Shown piece by piece: positions 8,562 to 17,974 of a stretch of 64,000 nt of DNA; position 1 is the stretch's first letter; each line of letters starts with the position of its first letter. Under the pieces are notes generated by a model. The model had not been told where the DNA came from. It did no database searches and worked only from the letters and a program-made list of their open reading frames with translations. The DNA is from Phycisphaerales bacterium. Its GTDB lineage: Bacteria > Planctomycetota > Phycisphaerae > Phycisphaerales > UBA1924. The DNA is taken from assembly GCA_029260455.1 (NCBI GenBank), contig JAJDDF010000016.1, positions 186,001 through 250,000 of the forward strand, read 5' to 3'. The translations under genes and the position numbers were made by a program.

Positions 8562-9641
8562 ATGCGCCATACACATATCTCACAAACTTCTTTTGCACTC
8601 CGCCTTTGCATATTGGTTGCGGCAATCACCCCGCTGGCCTCTGCCCAGGTCACGCCCAGACAATCACTCGTCGGGATCAATCGGCCTATCCCCGTTCTCA
8701 TTGATGCCCCAAAACCCGAAGCACAACCCGCTCATATTGAATTAGTGCTGGCTTCCACCGATGGCCACGTCATCGCGCGCACGATGACTGCACCTGGCAA
8801 GCAGGATCTTGCCCATCTGTTCCCCCTTGTGTGGACCACCGCTGACATCCCTGTCCTCTATGCCCAGCTCATCATTGACGGCAACCACATCGGCCCCCCG
8901 CTTGTCATCCAACCACTTGAAACACCCGCACGCGCTGAAGATGGCCTGACCGCACGTGTCCGCAATGAACACTTTCTCCTGCGTGAACTGGCGGCACTCC
9001 CCCAGGCGAAACTCGATGAACTCGCCAGACAAACAACCGTGCACGCGCCCAATCCTCCGGTACGTTCCGGCGTGCGCCTCTGGATCGATCAGCGCATCAT
9101 CCTTGAGACCGACGCGGGCGAAATTGAACTCGCCCTGCGCCCAGATGCTGCCCCCAACACCTGCTATCACTTTTTGCAACTCGTCAATGACGGCCTCTAC
9201 ACACAAGTGCCTTTCCATCGCGTGATCGCCGCCGATGCTCAGGGCCGACCGTTTCTCATTCAATCAGGCGACCCCACCGGCACTGGCGCAGGCGGCTGCG
9301 GCATCTCTATTGATTTTGAACCTTCAACTTTGCCGCATGATTTTGGTGTGGTTTCGATGGCACGCAAGCCAGATGATCCCAATTCTGCAAGCTCGCAGTT
9401 CTTCATCTGTCTGTCGCGCGAGGCCTGCGCAGGCCTTGATGGCAACTACACCGCCTTTGCACAGGTGGTGCGCGGCCAAGACGTCATCGCAACGATCGCA
9501 GCAACGCCCACCGGTGCCAAGGGCCGCCCCATTGATCCGCCGCTCGTGCAGCGCGCACGCACGATTCCTGCGCCAACACTTGCCGATCGCACTATCGAGT
9601 CGCCCGCTGAGCCCCTCTTGCCCAAGCCAACCCCGCGCTAA
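8562..9641 (+). CDS. Secreted cyclophilin-type peptidyl-prolyl isomerase
   Basis: 359 residues from the ATG at 8562, which places a signal peptide at the N-terminus (FALRLCILVAAITPLASAQ). A ~170-residue unassigned N-terminal part is followed by a cyclophilin domain (about 180-340): IELALRPDAAPNTCYHFLQL, PFHRVI, IQSGDPTGTGAGG, FGVVSMAR, SSQFFICLS and YTAFAQVVRGQDVI. These are the core residues for proline cis-trans isomerisation. The tail is Pro-rich. Likely acts in envelope protein folding. Its stop overlaps the convergent tsaB stop by 4 nt. Confidence 0.88.
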   Translation: MRHTHISQTSFALRLCILVAAITPLASAQVTPRQSLVGINRPIPVLIDAPKPEAQPAHIELVLASTDGHVIARTMTAPGKQDLAHLFPLVWTTADIPVLYAQLIIDGNHIGPPLVIQPLETPARAEDGLTARVRNEHFLLRELAALPQAKLDELARQTTVHAPNPPVRSGVRLWIDQRIILETDAGEIELALRPDAAPNTCYHFLQLVNDGLYTQVPFHRVIAADAQGRPFLIQSGDPTGTGAGGCGISIDFEPSTLPHDFGVVSMARKPDDPNSASSQFFICLSREACAGLDGNYTAFAQVVRGQDVIATIAATPTGAKGRPIDPPLVQRARTIPAPTLADRTIESPAEPLLPKPTPR

Positions 9642-10324
9642 GCCTTCCCTCGCTCGCCGTGCAGCGCACGCCATTTCGTCACAGCTTCCGGCTCGCGCCC
9701 ATAGAGCGGCACAAGCACATCGGGCGATATCGGCGCAAAGACATCGGATGCGCGCGCCACGAGGTGCGCATCAAAAATCGATGCAACAACACTCACGCCG
9801 TGCATATCTGCGCCGTTGTCCACAAGCAGATCAACAATCGCCTGCTCCGCCACAAGTGTCGCGCCCTCTTGCAACGACTCTCCAAGCTCAGCAAATGTTT
9901 TGAGCCCCGCATCACCCACGCCCGGCCCAGCACCATCACCAAACCGGTGTACCCACATATCCGATCGCTTATATGACAACGCAACGAAGACCGTTCCTTG
10001 CGTGTTGACCTGCGCCCGCAATGCCGCCGCCGTCGGCACCGCAACACATTCCGCACCGGTCACTTCGCAGAGCATCTTCGCAGTCGCACACGCAATGCGC
10101 AATGATGTGTACCCGCCCGGCCCGATCGACACCGCAACACGCCCGATGTCTTTGGGCATCACCTTGGCCCCTCGGCACAGCCGATCGATCCCCGGCATCA
10201 GGGCATCATCATGCCGGCGTCCGCTTTTCAGCGCTTCCTGAGCCACCAACTGACCGGCTCGCATCAGCGCCACACCTGCTCCGGGTGCTGCGGGATTCGA
10301 TGTTTCAATGGCCAGGGTCAGCAT
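9638..10324 (-). CDS. tsaB: tRNA threonylcarbamoyladenosine biosynthesis protein TsaB
   Basis: 228-residue actin-fold protein. TsaB pairs with TsaD and TsaE in making t6A at position 37 of ANN-decoding tRNAs. Family motifs: LAIETSNPAAPGAGVAL at the N-terminus, HDDALMPGIDRLC, and VSIGPGGYTSLRIACATAKML in place of the more common GPGSFTGLRIG. Length is typical. No Shine-Dalgarno is visible before the ATG. It is transcribed alone, convergent with the cyclophilin gene. Confidence 0.85.
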   Translation of the reverse strand: MLTLAIETSNPAAPGAGVALMRAGQLVAQEALKSGRRHDDALMPGIDRLCRGAKVMPKDIGRVAVSIGPGGYTSLRIACATAKMLCEVTGAECVAVPTAAALRAQVNTQGTVFVALSYKRSDMWVHRFGDGAGPGVGDAGLKTFAELGESLQEGATLVAEQAIVDLLVDNGADMHGVSVVASIFDAHLVARASDVFAPISPDVLVPLYGREPEAVTKWRALHGERGKA

Positions 10325-10388
10325 CAGCGCACTTTCTCAATGGCAAATCGCCCACAGATGGAAACCCAATACTAGAGTGAACTGCCTT

Positions 10389-10958
10389 ATGGACGAAGAA
10401 CCTGCCATCCAACCCGATCCTGACACCCCAGTCGATGCCCCCAGCGCCCCTGCAGCGCAAGATCGCGCCGAGGCAGCTGGCTATCCCCCTGATTCCGGCC
10501 CGGAGCAGCGCGTGCGCCTGATTCGCCCGGCCTTTCTGCGCGGAAATCCACTTGAGGCCGCTGCGTGGATTCTTGCCCCAGTTGCAATCGCCGCCCTTGC
10601 GATGTTCATGGGAGGCGATCAGGGCAGCACTTGGGCGGGCAAAACGCTCCTCTTCCTCGGCCCCTTTGGATGGGGCGGGCTTGTCGTCCGCTGGCTGCTC
10701 GTCACACGCGGGTGCTCACTTGAAATTTCAAACAAACGCACCCTAGAACGACGCGGTCTCTTGTCCCGCAGCACCAACGAAGTGCTCCACGACCACATCC
10801 GCAACGTGCAGGTGCATCAAAGTTTCTACGGGCGGCTCGTCAATGTCGGCCAGATCGGTATCGCAAGCGCCGGGGCTGAGGGCATCGAGATCGAAGTGGC
10901 CCATTTGCCCAATCCGCATGGTCTGCGGGAAGTGATCGATCTATACAGGCCGCTCTAG
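10389..10958 (+). CDS. Bacterial PH-domain membrane protein (YdbT-like)
   Basis: 189 residues from the ATG at 10389. A Pro/Asp-rich N-terminal tail is followed by two membrane segments (WILAPVAIAALAMFMGG and LLFLGPFGWGGLVVRWLLV) and a bacterial PH (bPH2) domain with LEISNKRTLERRGLLSRSTNEV, HIRNVQVHQSF and IGIASAGAEGIEI. Such domains occur in small membrane proteins of unknown role. No ribosome site is obvious; a TAGAGT hexamer ends 10 nt before the start. The next gene follows closely on the same strand. Confidence 0.72.
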   Translation: MDEEPAIQPDPDTPVDAPSAPAAQDRAEAAGYPPDSGPEQRVRLIRPAFLRGNPLEAAAWILAPVAIAALAMFMGGDQGSTWAGKTLLFLGPFGWGGLVVRWLLVTRGCSLEISNKRTLERRGLLSRSTNEVLHDHIRNVQVHQSFYGRLVNVGQIGIASAGAEGIEIEVAHLPNPHGLREVIDLYRPL

Positions 10959-10999
10959 TTCGACCGATGTACACTCTGACGATCGCACAAGGAGCTGCA

Positions 11000-11395
11000 T
11001 TGACCGACACTCATCAGACACTATGGGAACGGCTGACTTGGCATGGCCGCATCAAGGCCCGCGCTATCGTGTGGGCCATCGGCATCCCGCTCGCTGCTTG
11101 GGGCGCGATCATCTTGAGCCCCGCGTGGCTCACCCTGCCCGTCATTGGCGTCGCCCTCACCGCCATGGGTGTTTCGGTGGGCAAAGTCACGCGCGCCGTC
11201 GATCAAGCCGTGTGCTGGACCTGCGGCAACGATCTGTCTGAAGAACACGCCTTCGAGCATGGTCTCGTCTGCCCAGCCTGCGGCTCACTCAATCAGCACA
11301 AGCCGGTGCAGGTGGCCATTTCCCCTGAAACCGAAATACCTGATGCACTTCAGGATAATGATCGCGGCGATCTCACAGACCTCGACATGGGCTGA
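11000..11395 (+). CDS. Small membrane protein with C-terminal zinc ribbon
   Basis: 131 residues if started at the TTG at 11000, which has AAGGAG at 10989-10994; an ATG at 10967 in the same frame lacks a ribosome site and lies beside a TACACT -10-like hexamer (10970-10975). Two hydrophobic segments (AIVWAIGIPLAAWGAIIL and LTLPVIGVALTAMGVSV) are followed by a four-Cys motif, CWTCGNDLSE then CPACGSLNQ, which would bind zinc. The C-terminus is acidic. Function is unknown. The last 46 nt overlap the convergent DUF418 gene. Confidence 0.65.
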   Translation: MTDTHQTLWERLTWHGRIKARAIVWAIGIPLAAWGAIILSPAWLTLPVIGVALTAMGVSVGKVTRAVDQAVCWTCGNDLSEEHAFEHGLVCPACGSLNQHKPVQVAISPETEIPDALQDNDRGDLTDLDMG

Positions 11396-12756
11396 ACCTT
11401 GCCATAGGTCAAACTCCGCCACGCCCATTCAAGGGGCCCAAAGCGGAATCGCTTCAACCACAGCATGCTGAAAATAATCTGGAACACCCAGATGCCAACA
11501 ACGATCGGCACCAGTTGTGCGCGGCTCAGTTCGCCAAACAGGCCAAGTCCAAGGCCACTGAGCCCGAAAAAGATGAAGCTGCAGATGACGGACTGGCCAA
11601 TGTAATTCGTAAAGGCCATGCGCCCGACTGCTGCGAGCCCCTTCTGCACCGGTTGAAGTGCATTGCTCTTACACATGAGCATGATGAGCCCGACCCACCC
11701 CAGCGCAACAAACATGGATGCGACATAGTTGAAGTTCATGCCCGCGATGAACTGATGCACCACATCAAACTCGTGCGCCGTGTTGTAGCGCACGCCAACA
11801 CCGATGATGGGCCAGCCAATCGCAAACCCGATCGCTGCAAGCAGGGCATAGAACCGTGTCGATCGCGCCGCCGAGAACACCCCCCACTTGAAGAGCGCCA
11901 TGCCAAGCACAAAACACCCGCCAGCGCGCCATATCCCCCACCATAAAAACAGGAATGTCTGCATCCAAATTACACCCGGCGCACGGTGTTCGATGCGATC
12001 AGTGATGACGCCGCGCACCGCTGCCGCTTCTTTCTCAATCTTCTCTTCGGTCGGATAGAACTCGTCGCGCAGGCCCCCCGAACGTTCGCCAGTTTTTTCG
12101 TTGACTTTGCCAGCCCATGCATCGACCTTCCTGAGATCGAACGCCTCTGTGGGCTCGCCCGCCGCCTCCACCGCGACGAAGCGCTCGTATTCGGCGCGGG
12201 CCGACTTCATACTCACTCCGAACCCAGTATTGATCAACGGCACTACCGACAGGAACACAATCGCAATCAATGTCAGCCATTTCGCAGGCAGCTTCCACAA
12301 CGGAAAGAAAAGCATGCCGCACATCGCGTACATCACCAGAATGTCACCTTCCCAGATGAGATACGCATGAATCAACCCGAACAGCAACAACCATCCCATC
12401 CGCCGATAGTGCAAGCCCGCGGCCTTGCCGTGCTTCACAATCGCCTTGCGCGCAAAGAGAACAATTCCAGCGCCGAAGAGCATCGAGAAAATGCTCATCA
12501 TTTTCATGTCGAAGAGCAAATGGCCCGTGAGCCATGTCGCATAATCAAGGCCTTCGAACCCGCCTGCGCGCGCTGGCTTGAACATCGCAAATGATGTGAG
12601 CGCGAAGAACGGGATATTCATCACGAGGATGCCGCACAAGGCAAGCCCGCGCAACGTGTCTATCGAATCGATGCGCTTTGCTGCCACCACCGGCGCGGTA
12701 GCTGTCTCAGCCAGTACGCCGTTCAGTTCGCCGTCAGCGCCGGTTTCGTCAACCAT
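11350..12756 (-). CDS. DUF418 / YeiB-like multi-pass membrane protein
   Basis: 468-residue integral membrane protein with about 8-10 hydrophobic segments. The first, after RIDSIDTLRGLALCGILVMN, is the characteristic start of YeiB-type proteins, and the C-terminal DUF418 signature is seen in AVGRMAFTNYIGQSVICS and GPLEWAWRSLTYGK. A 100-residue soluble loop (about 180-265) interrupts the helices. Transport has been suggested for the family but the substrate is not known. The start has GGGAGAC upstream and lies 34 nt inside the preceding HAD gene, so the two form an operon. Confidence 0.82.
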   Translation of the reverse strand: MVDETGADGELNGVLAETATAPVVAAKRIDSIDTLRGLALCGILVMNIPFFALTSFAMFKPARAGGFEGLDYATWLTGHLLFDMKMMSIFSMLFGAGIVLFARKAIVKHGKAAGLHYRRMGWLLLFGLIHAYLIWEGDILVMYAMCGMLFFPLWKLPAKWLTLIAIVFLSVVPLINTGFGVSMKSARAEYERFVAVEAAGEPTEAFDLRKVDAWAGKVNEKTGERSGGLRDEFYPTEEKIEKEAAAVRGVITDRIEHRAPGVIWMQTFLFLWWGIWRAGGCFVLGMALFKWGVFSAARSTRFYALLAAIGFAIGWPIIGVGVRYNTAHEFDVVHQFIAGMNFNYVASMFVALGWVGLIMLMCKSNALQPVQKGLAAVGRMAFTNYIGQSVICSFIFFGLSGLGLGLFGELSRAQLVPIVVGIWVFQIIFSMLWLKRFRFGPLEWAWRSLTYGKVQPMSRSVRSPRSLS

Positions 12757-13430
12757 GAAACGATGTCTCCCGTATCACTCAAATCTTCAACTACCCGATC
12801 CGCACTCGCAAGATCATCCACTGAAAACATACCCGTCGCCACCGCAAGCACCCGGCACCCATGCGCCCGGGCACACGAAATATCATGGGGCGTATCACCA
12901 ACCACCGTCACCAGTTCTCCAGTAATCGCCCGCCCGTGATGCTCCAGATACCGCTCCATCGCCACCGCGGGCAGATGCTCCCGCGCCGGCGGCTCGTGCG
13001 GCGACTCGCACCCCCATGCACACACCTGGAACCGATCCACATCAATCCCCGCCGCCTCAAGCTTGATCCGCCCCGTGTCCGGGTAATTCCCTGTCAGCAG
13101 GCCAAGTGTGAGATGGTCCATTGCATGCAACTGCTCAAGCAGCGCTGGCACACCTAGGCAGGGCTCTGCAGGCGTCGGCTCAACACTCAGTAACCGAATC
13201 AGGTGCTCCCGGTACGCCGACCTGAACGCAGCTTCACTAGATGCATTGACAGGCTTTTCGTGCGCCGCGAGCAAATCGCGAATGATCAATGGATCAAGCC
13301 GACCCGCGTAATCAATCCGATCCTCGCGAAAATCCGGGCCATACAGTGCCCGCCCCGCAGCCCCCATCGCACCCACACCAGCCCGGCCCGTGGTGATCAG
13401 CGTCGCATCAACATCAAAAAGAATCAGCAT
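12723..13430 (-). CDS. HAD-superfamily phosphatase (Gph-like)
   Basis: 235-residue haloacid dehalogenase-type hydrolase. Motif I is LFDVDATLI (nucleophile Asp; the second Asp that usually sits two residues on is Ala-Thr shifted, DVDAT), motif II is LGLLTGNYPDTG, and motif IV is VVGDTPHDISCARAHG. A helical cap lies between about residues 15 and 100. Phosphoglycolate phosphatases are the nearest family, but the substrate cannot be read from sequence. A GAGGGAG ribosome site precedes the ATG. The 3' end overlaps the DUF418 gene. Confidence 0.82.
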   Translation of the reverse strand: MLILFDVDATLITTGRAGVGAMGAAGRALYGPDFREDRIDYAGRLDPLIIRDLLAAHEKPVNASSEAAFRSAYREHLIRLLSVEPTPAEPCLGVPALLEQLHAMDHLTLGLLTGNYPDTGRIKLEAAGIDVDRFQVCAWGCESPHEPPAREHLPAVAMERYLEHHGRAITGELVTVVGDTPHDISCARAHGCRVLAVATGMFSVDDLASADRVVEDLSDTGDIVSWLTKPALTAN

Positions 13431-13862
13431 GCCTGTGGTTCTCCCTCATCCAAAAGTGCCCGGCCCTCGAAATCCGGACCGTGTCCACACCATACGATCA
13501 CGCCGCGCGTGCGTTCATGGTGGACTTCCTGACGATAATTGACCCTTGCACGTCCGAATCATGTCAAAGTCCGCCCTGTTACATCGAGAATCGCCTGGAA
13601 GATGCTTGACTTTGCACGCCCGAGTTGACCTAGGCTCTACAGACGTCACATTGTGAGTAATCGGAATCTGGCCGCCCCCACCCATCGGGCCCCATGTGCC
13701 GCCTTCAAGTAAGACAGGCACGGGCCAACACGTCGAAGGGCAAGCCGCGCCGACCACTGACCGCCGAATGTGCGGATGGTGATTTTCCAAGGAAAGAAAC
13801 TTGTGCGCATCGGGCCTCGGGGCCGCACGTCACTCAATGCGCATCACGTTACGGGTGGATCC
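13431..13862. other. Intergenic region upstream of dnaG
   Basis: A 432-bp gap between the divergent HAD gene and dnaG. It contains an imperfect direct repeat (13539-13557 and 13606-13623) with TTGAC at each left edge, and a further TTGACC at 13625. No well-spaced -10 partner and no believable small gene were found. Confidence 0.6.
13539..13623 (+). repeat. Imperfect direct repeat upstream of dnaG
   Basis: Copy 1 (TTGACCCTTGCACGTCCGA, 13539-13557) and copy 2 (TTGACTTTGCACGCCCGA, 13606-13623) match except for two substitutions and a 1-nt gap, spaced 67 bp. Each begins with a -35-like TTGAC, so they could be duplicated promoter or protein-binding sites. Confidence 0.5.
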
Positions 13863-15797
13863 ATGGACGGCACGCGCCAACAGCAAACGCGCATCACCAA
13901 CGATGACCCTGCGCGCGTTCTTGACGCAACAGACATCGTGCGCCTCATTGGCGATGTTGTGCAATTGAAGCCCAAAGGACGCGAGCATGTCTGCCTCTGC
14001 CCCTTCCATGACGATCGCAATCCATCGATGTACGTCGTACCCAACAAACAGATTTTTTATTGCTTCGTCTGCGGCGCAGGCGGCAACGCCTTTGAGTTCG
14101 TCAAGCGCTACCACAACATGAACTTCCGCGAAGCCCTCGAAATGCTCGCGGAACGCGCGGGCATCACCCTCACGCCTTGGCAGGGCAAATCGCAATCCAC
14201 TGACACAACCGAAACACCCGGCGTGGATCGCGCCGATATCGCCCATGCCAATCAACAAGCCCTCACCTTCTTCCGCGGCATCCTAAATCACAAAGAACAT
14301 GGCACTACTGCGCGAAATATCATCGAGAACCGTGGCATCTCCAGCGAAATGGTCGAAACCTTTCTCATCGGTGCTGCCCCTGACAAATTCGACGGCCTTG
14401 AACAATGGGCCAAGAAAAAAGGGCACGACCTTTCGCACTTTGAGGCCGCGGGTCTGCTCAAATGCCGCGAAGATGGCTCGCACTATGACGCCCTGCGCCA
14501 TCGCCTGATCTTTCCGATTCTGGATCAGATGGGGCGCGCCATTGCCTTTGGCGGGCGCATTCTCAATCCCGATGATGTGCCGAAATATCTCAACAGCCCG
14601 GAGACACCGCTCTTTGCGAAGGGGTCGACGCTGTATGGTCTCTGGCAGGCGCGCACCGCACTCCGCGACACGCGCCACGCGATCGTCACCGAGGGCTACA
14701 CCGATGTCATCGCCTGTCATCAGGCTGGCATCTGTAATGTCGTTGCCTCTCTCGGCACCGCCCTCACGCAGCGTCATGCTCAGGTGCTGCGCCGCATGGT
14801 CGATCGGGTGACTCTTCTCTTTGATGGTGATGAAGCTGGGCAGCGCGCCGCCGACCGCGCCGCCGATGTCTTTTTTGCAGAACCCATCGATGTGCGCATC
14901 GCGGTGATTGAGGATGGCAACGATCCGGATGACCTGCTCAAAGGTGAGCGCGGCGTCGAAGCCTTCCATGCATTGATCGAGGCCGCCGATGACGCGACCG
15001 CATTCCGGATCACGCGTCTCTCGCAGAAACTTACTGCCAATGACCACGCAACTGGCTCGATGGCCCGAACGCAAATCATCGAGCAGGAAGCGATTCGCCT
15101 GGTCGAACTTGGGCTCAACACCCTTTCGCCGATGCGCCGCCAAACGATGATTCGCCACCTTGCCCGCCTGGCAGGGGTCGACGAACGAGCGGTGTGTACA
15201 GAAATCGTCCATGCAGAGCGCCGCCTTCGTGAAGCCCGGGCTCGTGCTGCCCAGCACGCACAAGACGGTTCTGAAGCCCTAATCGCCGATCACCCCCCTG
15301 TTTCAGTTGGTCCGCTCCCCTCCGCTGATTGGCTGCTCGGATGCCTGCTCATCGAGCCCAAACTGGCCGCCGAGCACACGCCAGAGGGTGAAGACAACGC
15401 AAGCTGGGCACCTTCTCTTGCACAAGTGGGTGACGCGCTGCAAAAGAGCGCCTACGGTTCGGACCCGCTCAAGGCCATCAGGGCCAGAGTGGCAACGGCG
15501 CTCACCGAGGGCCGGGGCGAAAGTGTGTCCGAAATGCTCCTGACCTGCGAAGACGAAGCACAGCGCCGCGCATTGACGGCACTGGCGACGCGAGTTGAAC
15601 TCGAAACCGCAGGAGATAAGGATCGTTTGCAGACTCTCTTCCATGATGTTGCGCGCCAGTGTGCGCGAGAGAAACACTCGGAACACACGACATCGCGTGA
15701 TGCAGATGCCATCGCGCGACAACTTGAAGCGATCGGAGAACGACATCGCGCGTTGGGAGGGGATCCACTCGCGGTGGCGCGCAAAGCGCCCGGATAG
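13863..15797 (+). CDS. dnaG: DNA primase
   Basis: 644 residues from the ATG at 13863 with GGGTGG before it; more distal in-frame starts (13770) give a non-homologous extension. The CHC2 zinc-binding domain is at about 44-72 (CPFHDDRNPS ... YCFVCGAGGN), the catalytic N-domain includes FPILDQMGRAIAFGGRIL and PKYLNSPETPLFAKG, and TOPRIM acidic motifs are seen as VTEGYTDVIA and LLFDGDEAGQRAA. DnaG makes RNA primers at the replication fork. It is followed by rpoD, the common dnaG-rpoD arrangement of the macromolecular synthesis operon, here without rpsU. Confidence 0.95.
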   Translation: MDGTRQQQTRITNDDPARVLDATDIVRLIGDVVQLKPKGREHVCLCPFHDDRNPSMYVVPNKQIFYCFVCGAGGNAFEFVKRYHNMNFREALEMLAERAGITLTPWQGKSQSTDTTETPGVDRADIAHANQQALTFFRGILNHKEHGTTARNIIENRGISSEMVETFLIGAAPDKFDGLEQWAKKKGHDLSHFEAAGLLKCREDGSHYDALRHRLIFPILDQMGRAIAFGGRILNPDDVPKYLNSPETPLFAKGSTLYGLWQARTALRDTRHAIVTEGYTDVIACHQAGICNVVASLGTALTQRHAQVLRRMVDRVTLLFDGDEAGQRAADRAADVFFAEPIDVRIAVIEDGNDPDDLLKGERGVEAFHALIEAADDATAFRITRLSQKLTANDHATGSMARTQIIEQEAIRLVELGLNTLSPMRRQTMIRHLARLAGVDERAVCTEIVHAERRLREARARAAQHAQDGSEALIADHPPVSVGPLPSADWLLGCLLIEPKLAAEHTPEGEDNASWAPSLAQVGDALQKSAYGSDPLKAIRARVATALTEGRGESVSEMLLTCEDEAQRRALTALATRVELETAGDKDRLQTLFHDVARQCAREKHSEHTTSRDADAIARQLEAIGERHRALGGDPLAVARKAPG

Positions 15798-15910
15798 TTC
15801 AGGGGATAAGGCGCAGTTGAATCGGTGAATATGAATCGGGACGGAACGGAAACACACAGAAGGTTGTCGGGCATTTTGACTCGACGCCGCACAAGCGGAG
15901 ACGCACGTTG

Positions 15911-17845
15911 ATGACGCAACTTCATCCAGCATTGGAAGAGCTCATTGAAATTGGCCGCGGGCGCACATGGCTCGCCTACGAAGAGCTCAACAGCACGTTG
16001 CCAGATGAGCTGGTCGATCCCGAGCGCATCGATGAGGTGCTGGTCGCCCTCGATGATGCACGCATCGAACTGGTCGATGAGCGCGAATTCCGCGCCCGGC
16101 GCTGGCGCGAAGCCAAACGTCTTGGCGAATCGAATCCCAAGGAACTGGAACCCGAAACCACAACAGCCAAGATGCCCGCGGTGCGAGATCTCTTGCGTTC
16201 TTTTGAAGATCGCCTGGCACTCGCGGCCTTTGCTGGCGAAGACGATGCCCCCATGGGCGAGGGTGATGCAACTGGAGAGAACGCCGTCAAACGCATTGAC
16301 GATCCTGTCCGCATGTACCTCACGCAGATGGGCACCATCCCCCTGCTAACGCGCGATGAGGAAATTCGCCTGGCCAAAAAAATTGAAACCACGCGCATGA
16401 TCTTCCGCAGGCGTTGTCTTGAAAGTGATTTCGCGGTCGCCGAGGCCGTTCGTGTCCTCGAACAGGTTCACAAGGGCGAACTGCCCTTCGACCGTACGAT
16501 GCGCGTCTCGACCGCCGAAGAAAACGCCAAAGAGAAAATCGCCAACCGCATTCCCTACAACCTTGGCACCATTCGTCTGCTGCTCGAAGAGAACCGCGTT
16601 GATTGGGAGAAACGCGAAGAGTTCATGGATGCTGGTGATGAAAAGGGCACCGCGGATATGGATGAGCGCATCGTCGAGCGCCGGCGGAAGCTCGCCACAC
16701 TCACCGAAGAGTGTTCGCTGCGCACAAGCCGCATCGTTCCCTTCCACCGCAAAATGCGCTCGATCACGCAGCGCATGGCAGACCTTGAACGCGACCTCGC
16801 CAAAGCAGATTCTAACCCGGCCAATTATGACCCTGAAGATGTCGCCGTGATGCACGAAACCCTGTCGGGCCTGCGCTCACTGGTGCTTGAAGATGTCGAA
16901 CCCTTCTCGCGCCGCGTGCGCCTGCTCGACACCGTCTTCTGGGAGTATGAACAGGCCAAACGCGACCTTTCTGCAGGCAACCTGCGCCTCGTCGTTTCGA
17001 TTGCCAAGAAATATCGCAATCGCGGCCTCTCCTTCCTCGACATCATTCAGGAAGGCAACACCGGCCTGATGCGCGCCGTCGACAAATACGAATACAAACG
17101 CGGCTACAAGTTCTCGACCTACGCCACATGGTGGATTCGTCAGGCCATCACCCGCGCCATCGCCGATCATGCCCGCACCATTCGCATTCCGGTGCACATG
17201 ATCGAAACCATGAGCAAGCTGCGCAACTTCCAGAAACAGTTGCTCCAGAAACTCGGGCATGAGCCCACCATCGAAGAGCTCGCCGAAGTTGCAGGCATGA
17301 GCGCTTCGGAAGTTCGGCGTGTGATGAAAATCTCGCGACACCCAATCTCACTCGACCGCCCTGTTGGTGAAAGTGAAGATTCTTTCTTTGGTGATTTCAT
17401 CGAAGATGACAGCCAGGAAGCTCCGTCAACCGTCGCAGCATCCGAAATGCTTCGCAAACGCATTGACGAAGTCCTCAAAACACTCACTTATCGTGAACGC
17501 GAGATCATCAAGCTGCGCTATGGCATTGGTGATGGCTACACCTACACCCTCGAAGAAGTGGGCCGCATCTTCAAGGTCACGCGCGAACGCGTGCGCCAGG
17601 TTGAAGCCAAAGCAATCCGCAAGCTGCAACACCCGGTGCGGGCGCGCAAGCTGAGTCAGTTCCTTGAATCCGATGGCACCGCGCCCCCCCTCCCCGAGAA
17701 ACCCGCGACCCAGCAAGCGGCGGCATCCGCACAAGCTACACCCAAAGAGACAGCACCAAAGGAGACCGCACCAGAGCAGGCAATGCCCGAGCAAGCTGCA
17801 ATAGTGCTGCCCGAGTCGGAACAATCGGCCAAGCCCAAGGAATAA
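15911..17845 (+). CDS. rpoD: Primary RNA polymerase sigma factor (sigma-70)
   Basis: 644-residue housekeeping sigma factor. Region 1.1-like sequence is at about 1-55, region 1.2 at [20 protein letters not shown], a long non-conserved helical stretch follows, then region 2 ([33 protein letters not shown]), region 3 ([16 protein letters not shown]) and region 4 ([39 protein letters not shown]). After region 4.2 there is an unusual ~58-residue Ala/Pro/Glu/Gln/Lys-rich tail with KETAP repeats; such proteins normally end soon after region 4. ATG 15911 is preferred over the TTG just before it; GCGGAGA lies upstream. Confidence 0.95.
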   Translation: MTQLHPALEELIEIGRGRTWLAYEELNSTLPDELVDPERIDEVLVALDDARIELVDEREFRARRWREAKRLGESNPKELEPETTTAKMPAVRDLLRSFEDRLALAAFAGEDDAPMGEGDATGENAVKRIDDPVRMYLTQMGTIPLLTRDEEIRLAKKIETTRMIFRRRCLESDFAVAEAVRVLEQVHKGELPFDRTMRVSTAEENAKEKIANRIPYNLGTIRLLLEENRVDWEKREEFMDAGDEKGTADMDERIVERRRKLATLTEECSLRTSRIVPFHRKMRSITQRMADLERDLAKADSNPANYDPEDVAVMHETLSGLRSLVLEDVEPFSRRVRLLDTVFWEYEQAKRDLSAGNLRLVVSIAKKYRNRGLSFLDIIQEGNTGLMRAVDKYEYKRGYKFSTYATWWIRQAITRAIADHARTIRIPVHMIETMSKLRNFQKQLLQKLGHEPTIEELAEVAGMSASEVRRVMKISRHPISLDRPVGESEDSFFGDFIEDDSQEAPSTVAASEMLRKRIDEVLKTLTYREREIIKLRYGIGDGYTYTLEEVGRIFKVTRERVRQVEAKAIRKLQHPVRARKLSQFLESDGTAPPLPEKPATQQAAASAQATPKETAPKETAPEQAMPEQAAIVLPESEQSAKPKE

Positions 17846-17884
17846 CACCCCCCGTCTGCTGTAGAACTGCAACAAATCCCAAAC

Positions 17885-17910
17885 CCCTCCGCCCGTGCGG
17901 AGGGTTTTTT
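17885..17910 (+). terminator. Rho-independent terminator after rpoD
   Basis: Perfect 8-bp stem CCCTCCGC/GCGGAGGG with loop CCGT, followed by TTTTTT. It separates the dnaG-rpoD unit from rnr. Confidence 0.92.
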
Positions 17911-17974
17911 CTATCCTGTGCCTATCGCACGCGCGATTCAACCAGACAGATACCAAAATCAAAGAAAGCCTTTC

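Noticed and set aside
14283-15263. 326-codon open frame antisense to dnaG
   Set aside because: Shadow of the primase gene; no start signal and no domain.
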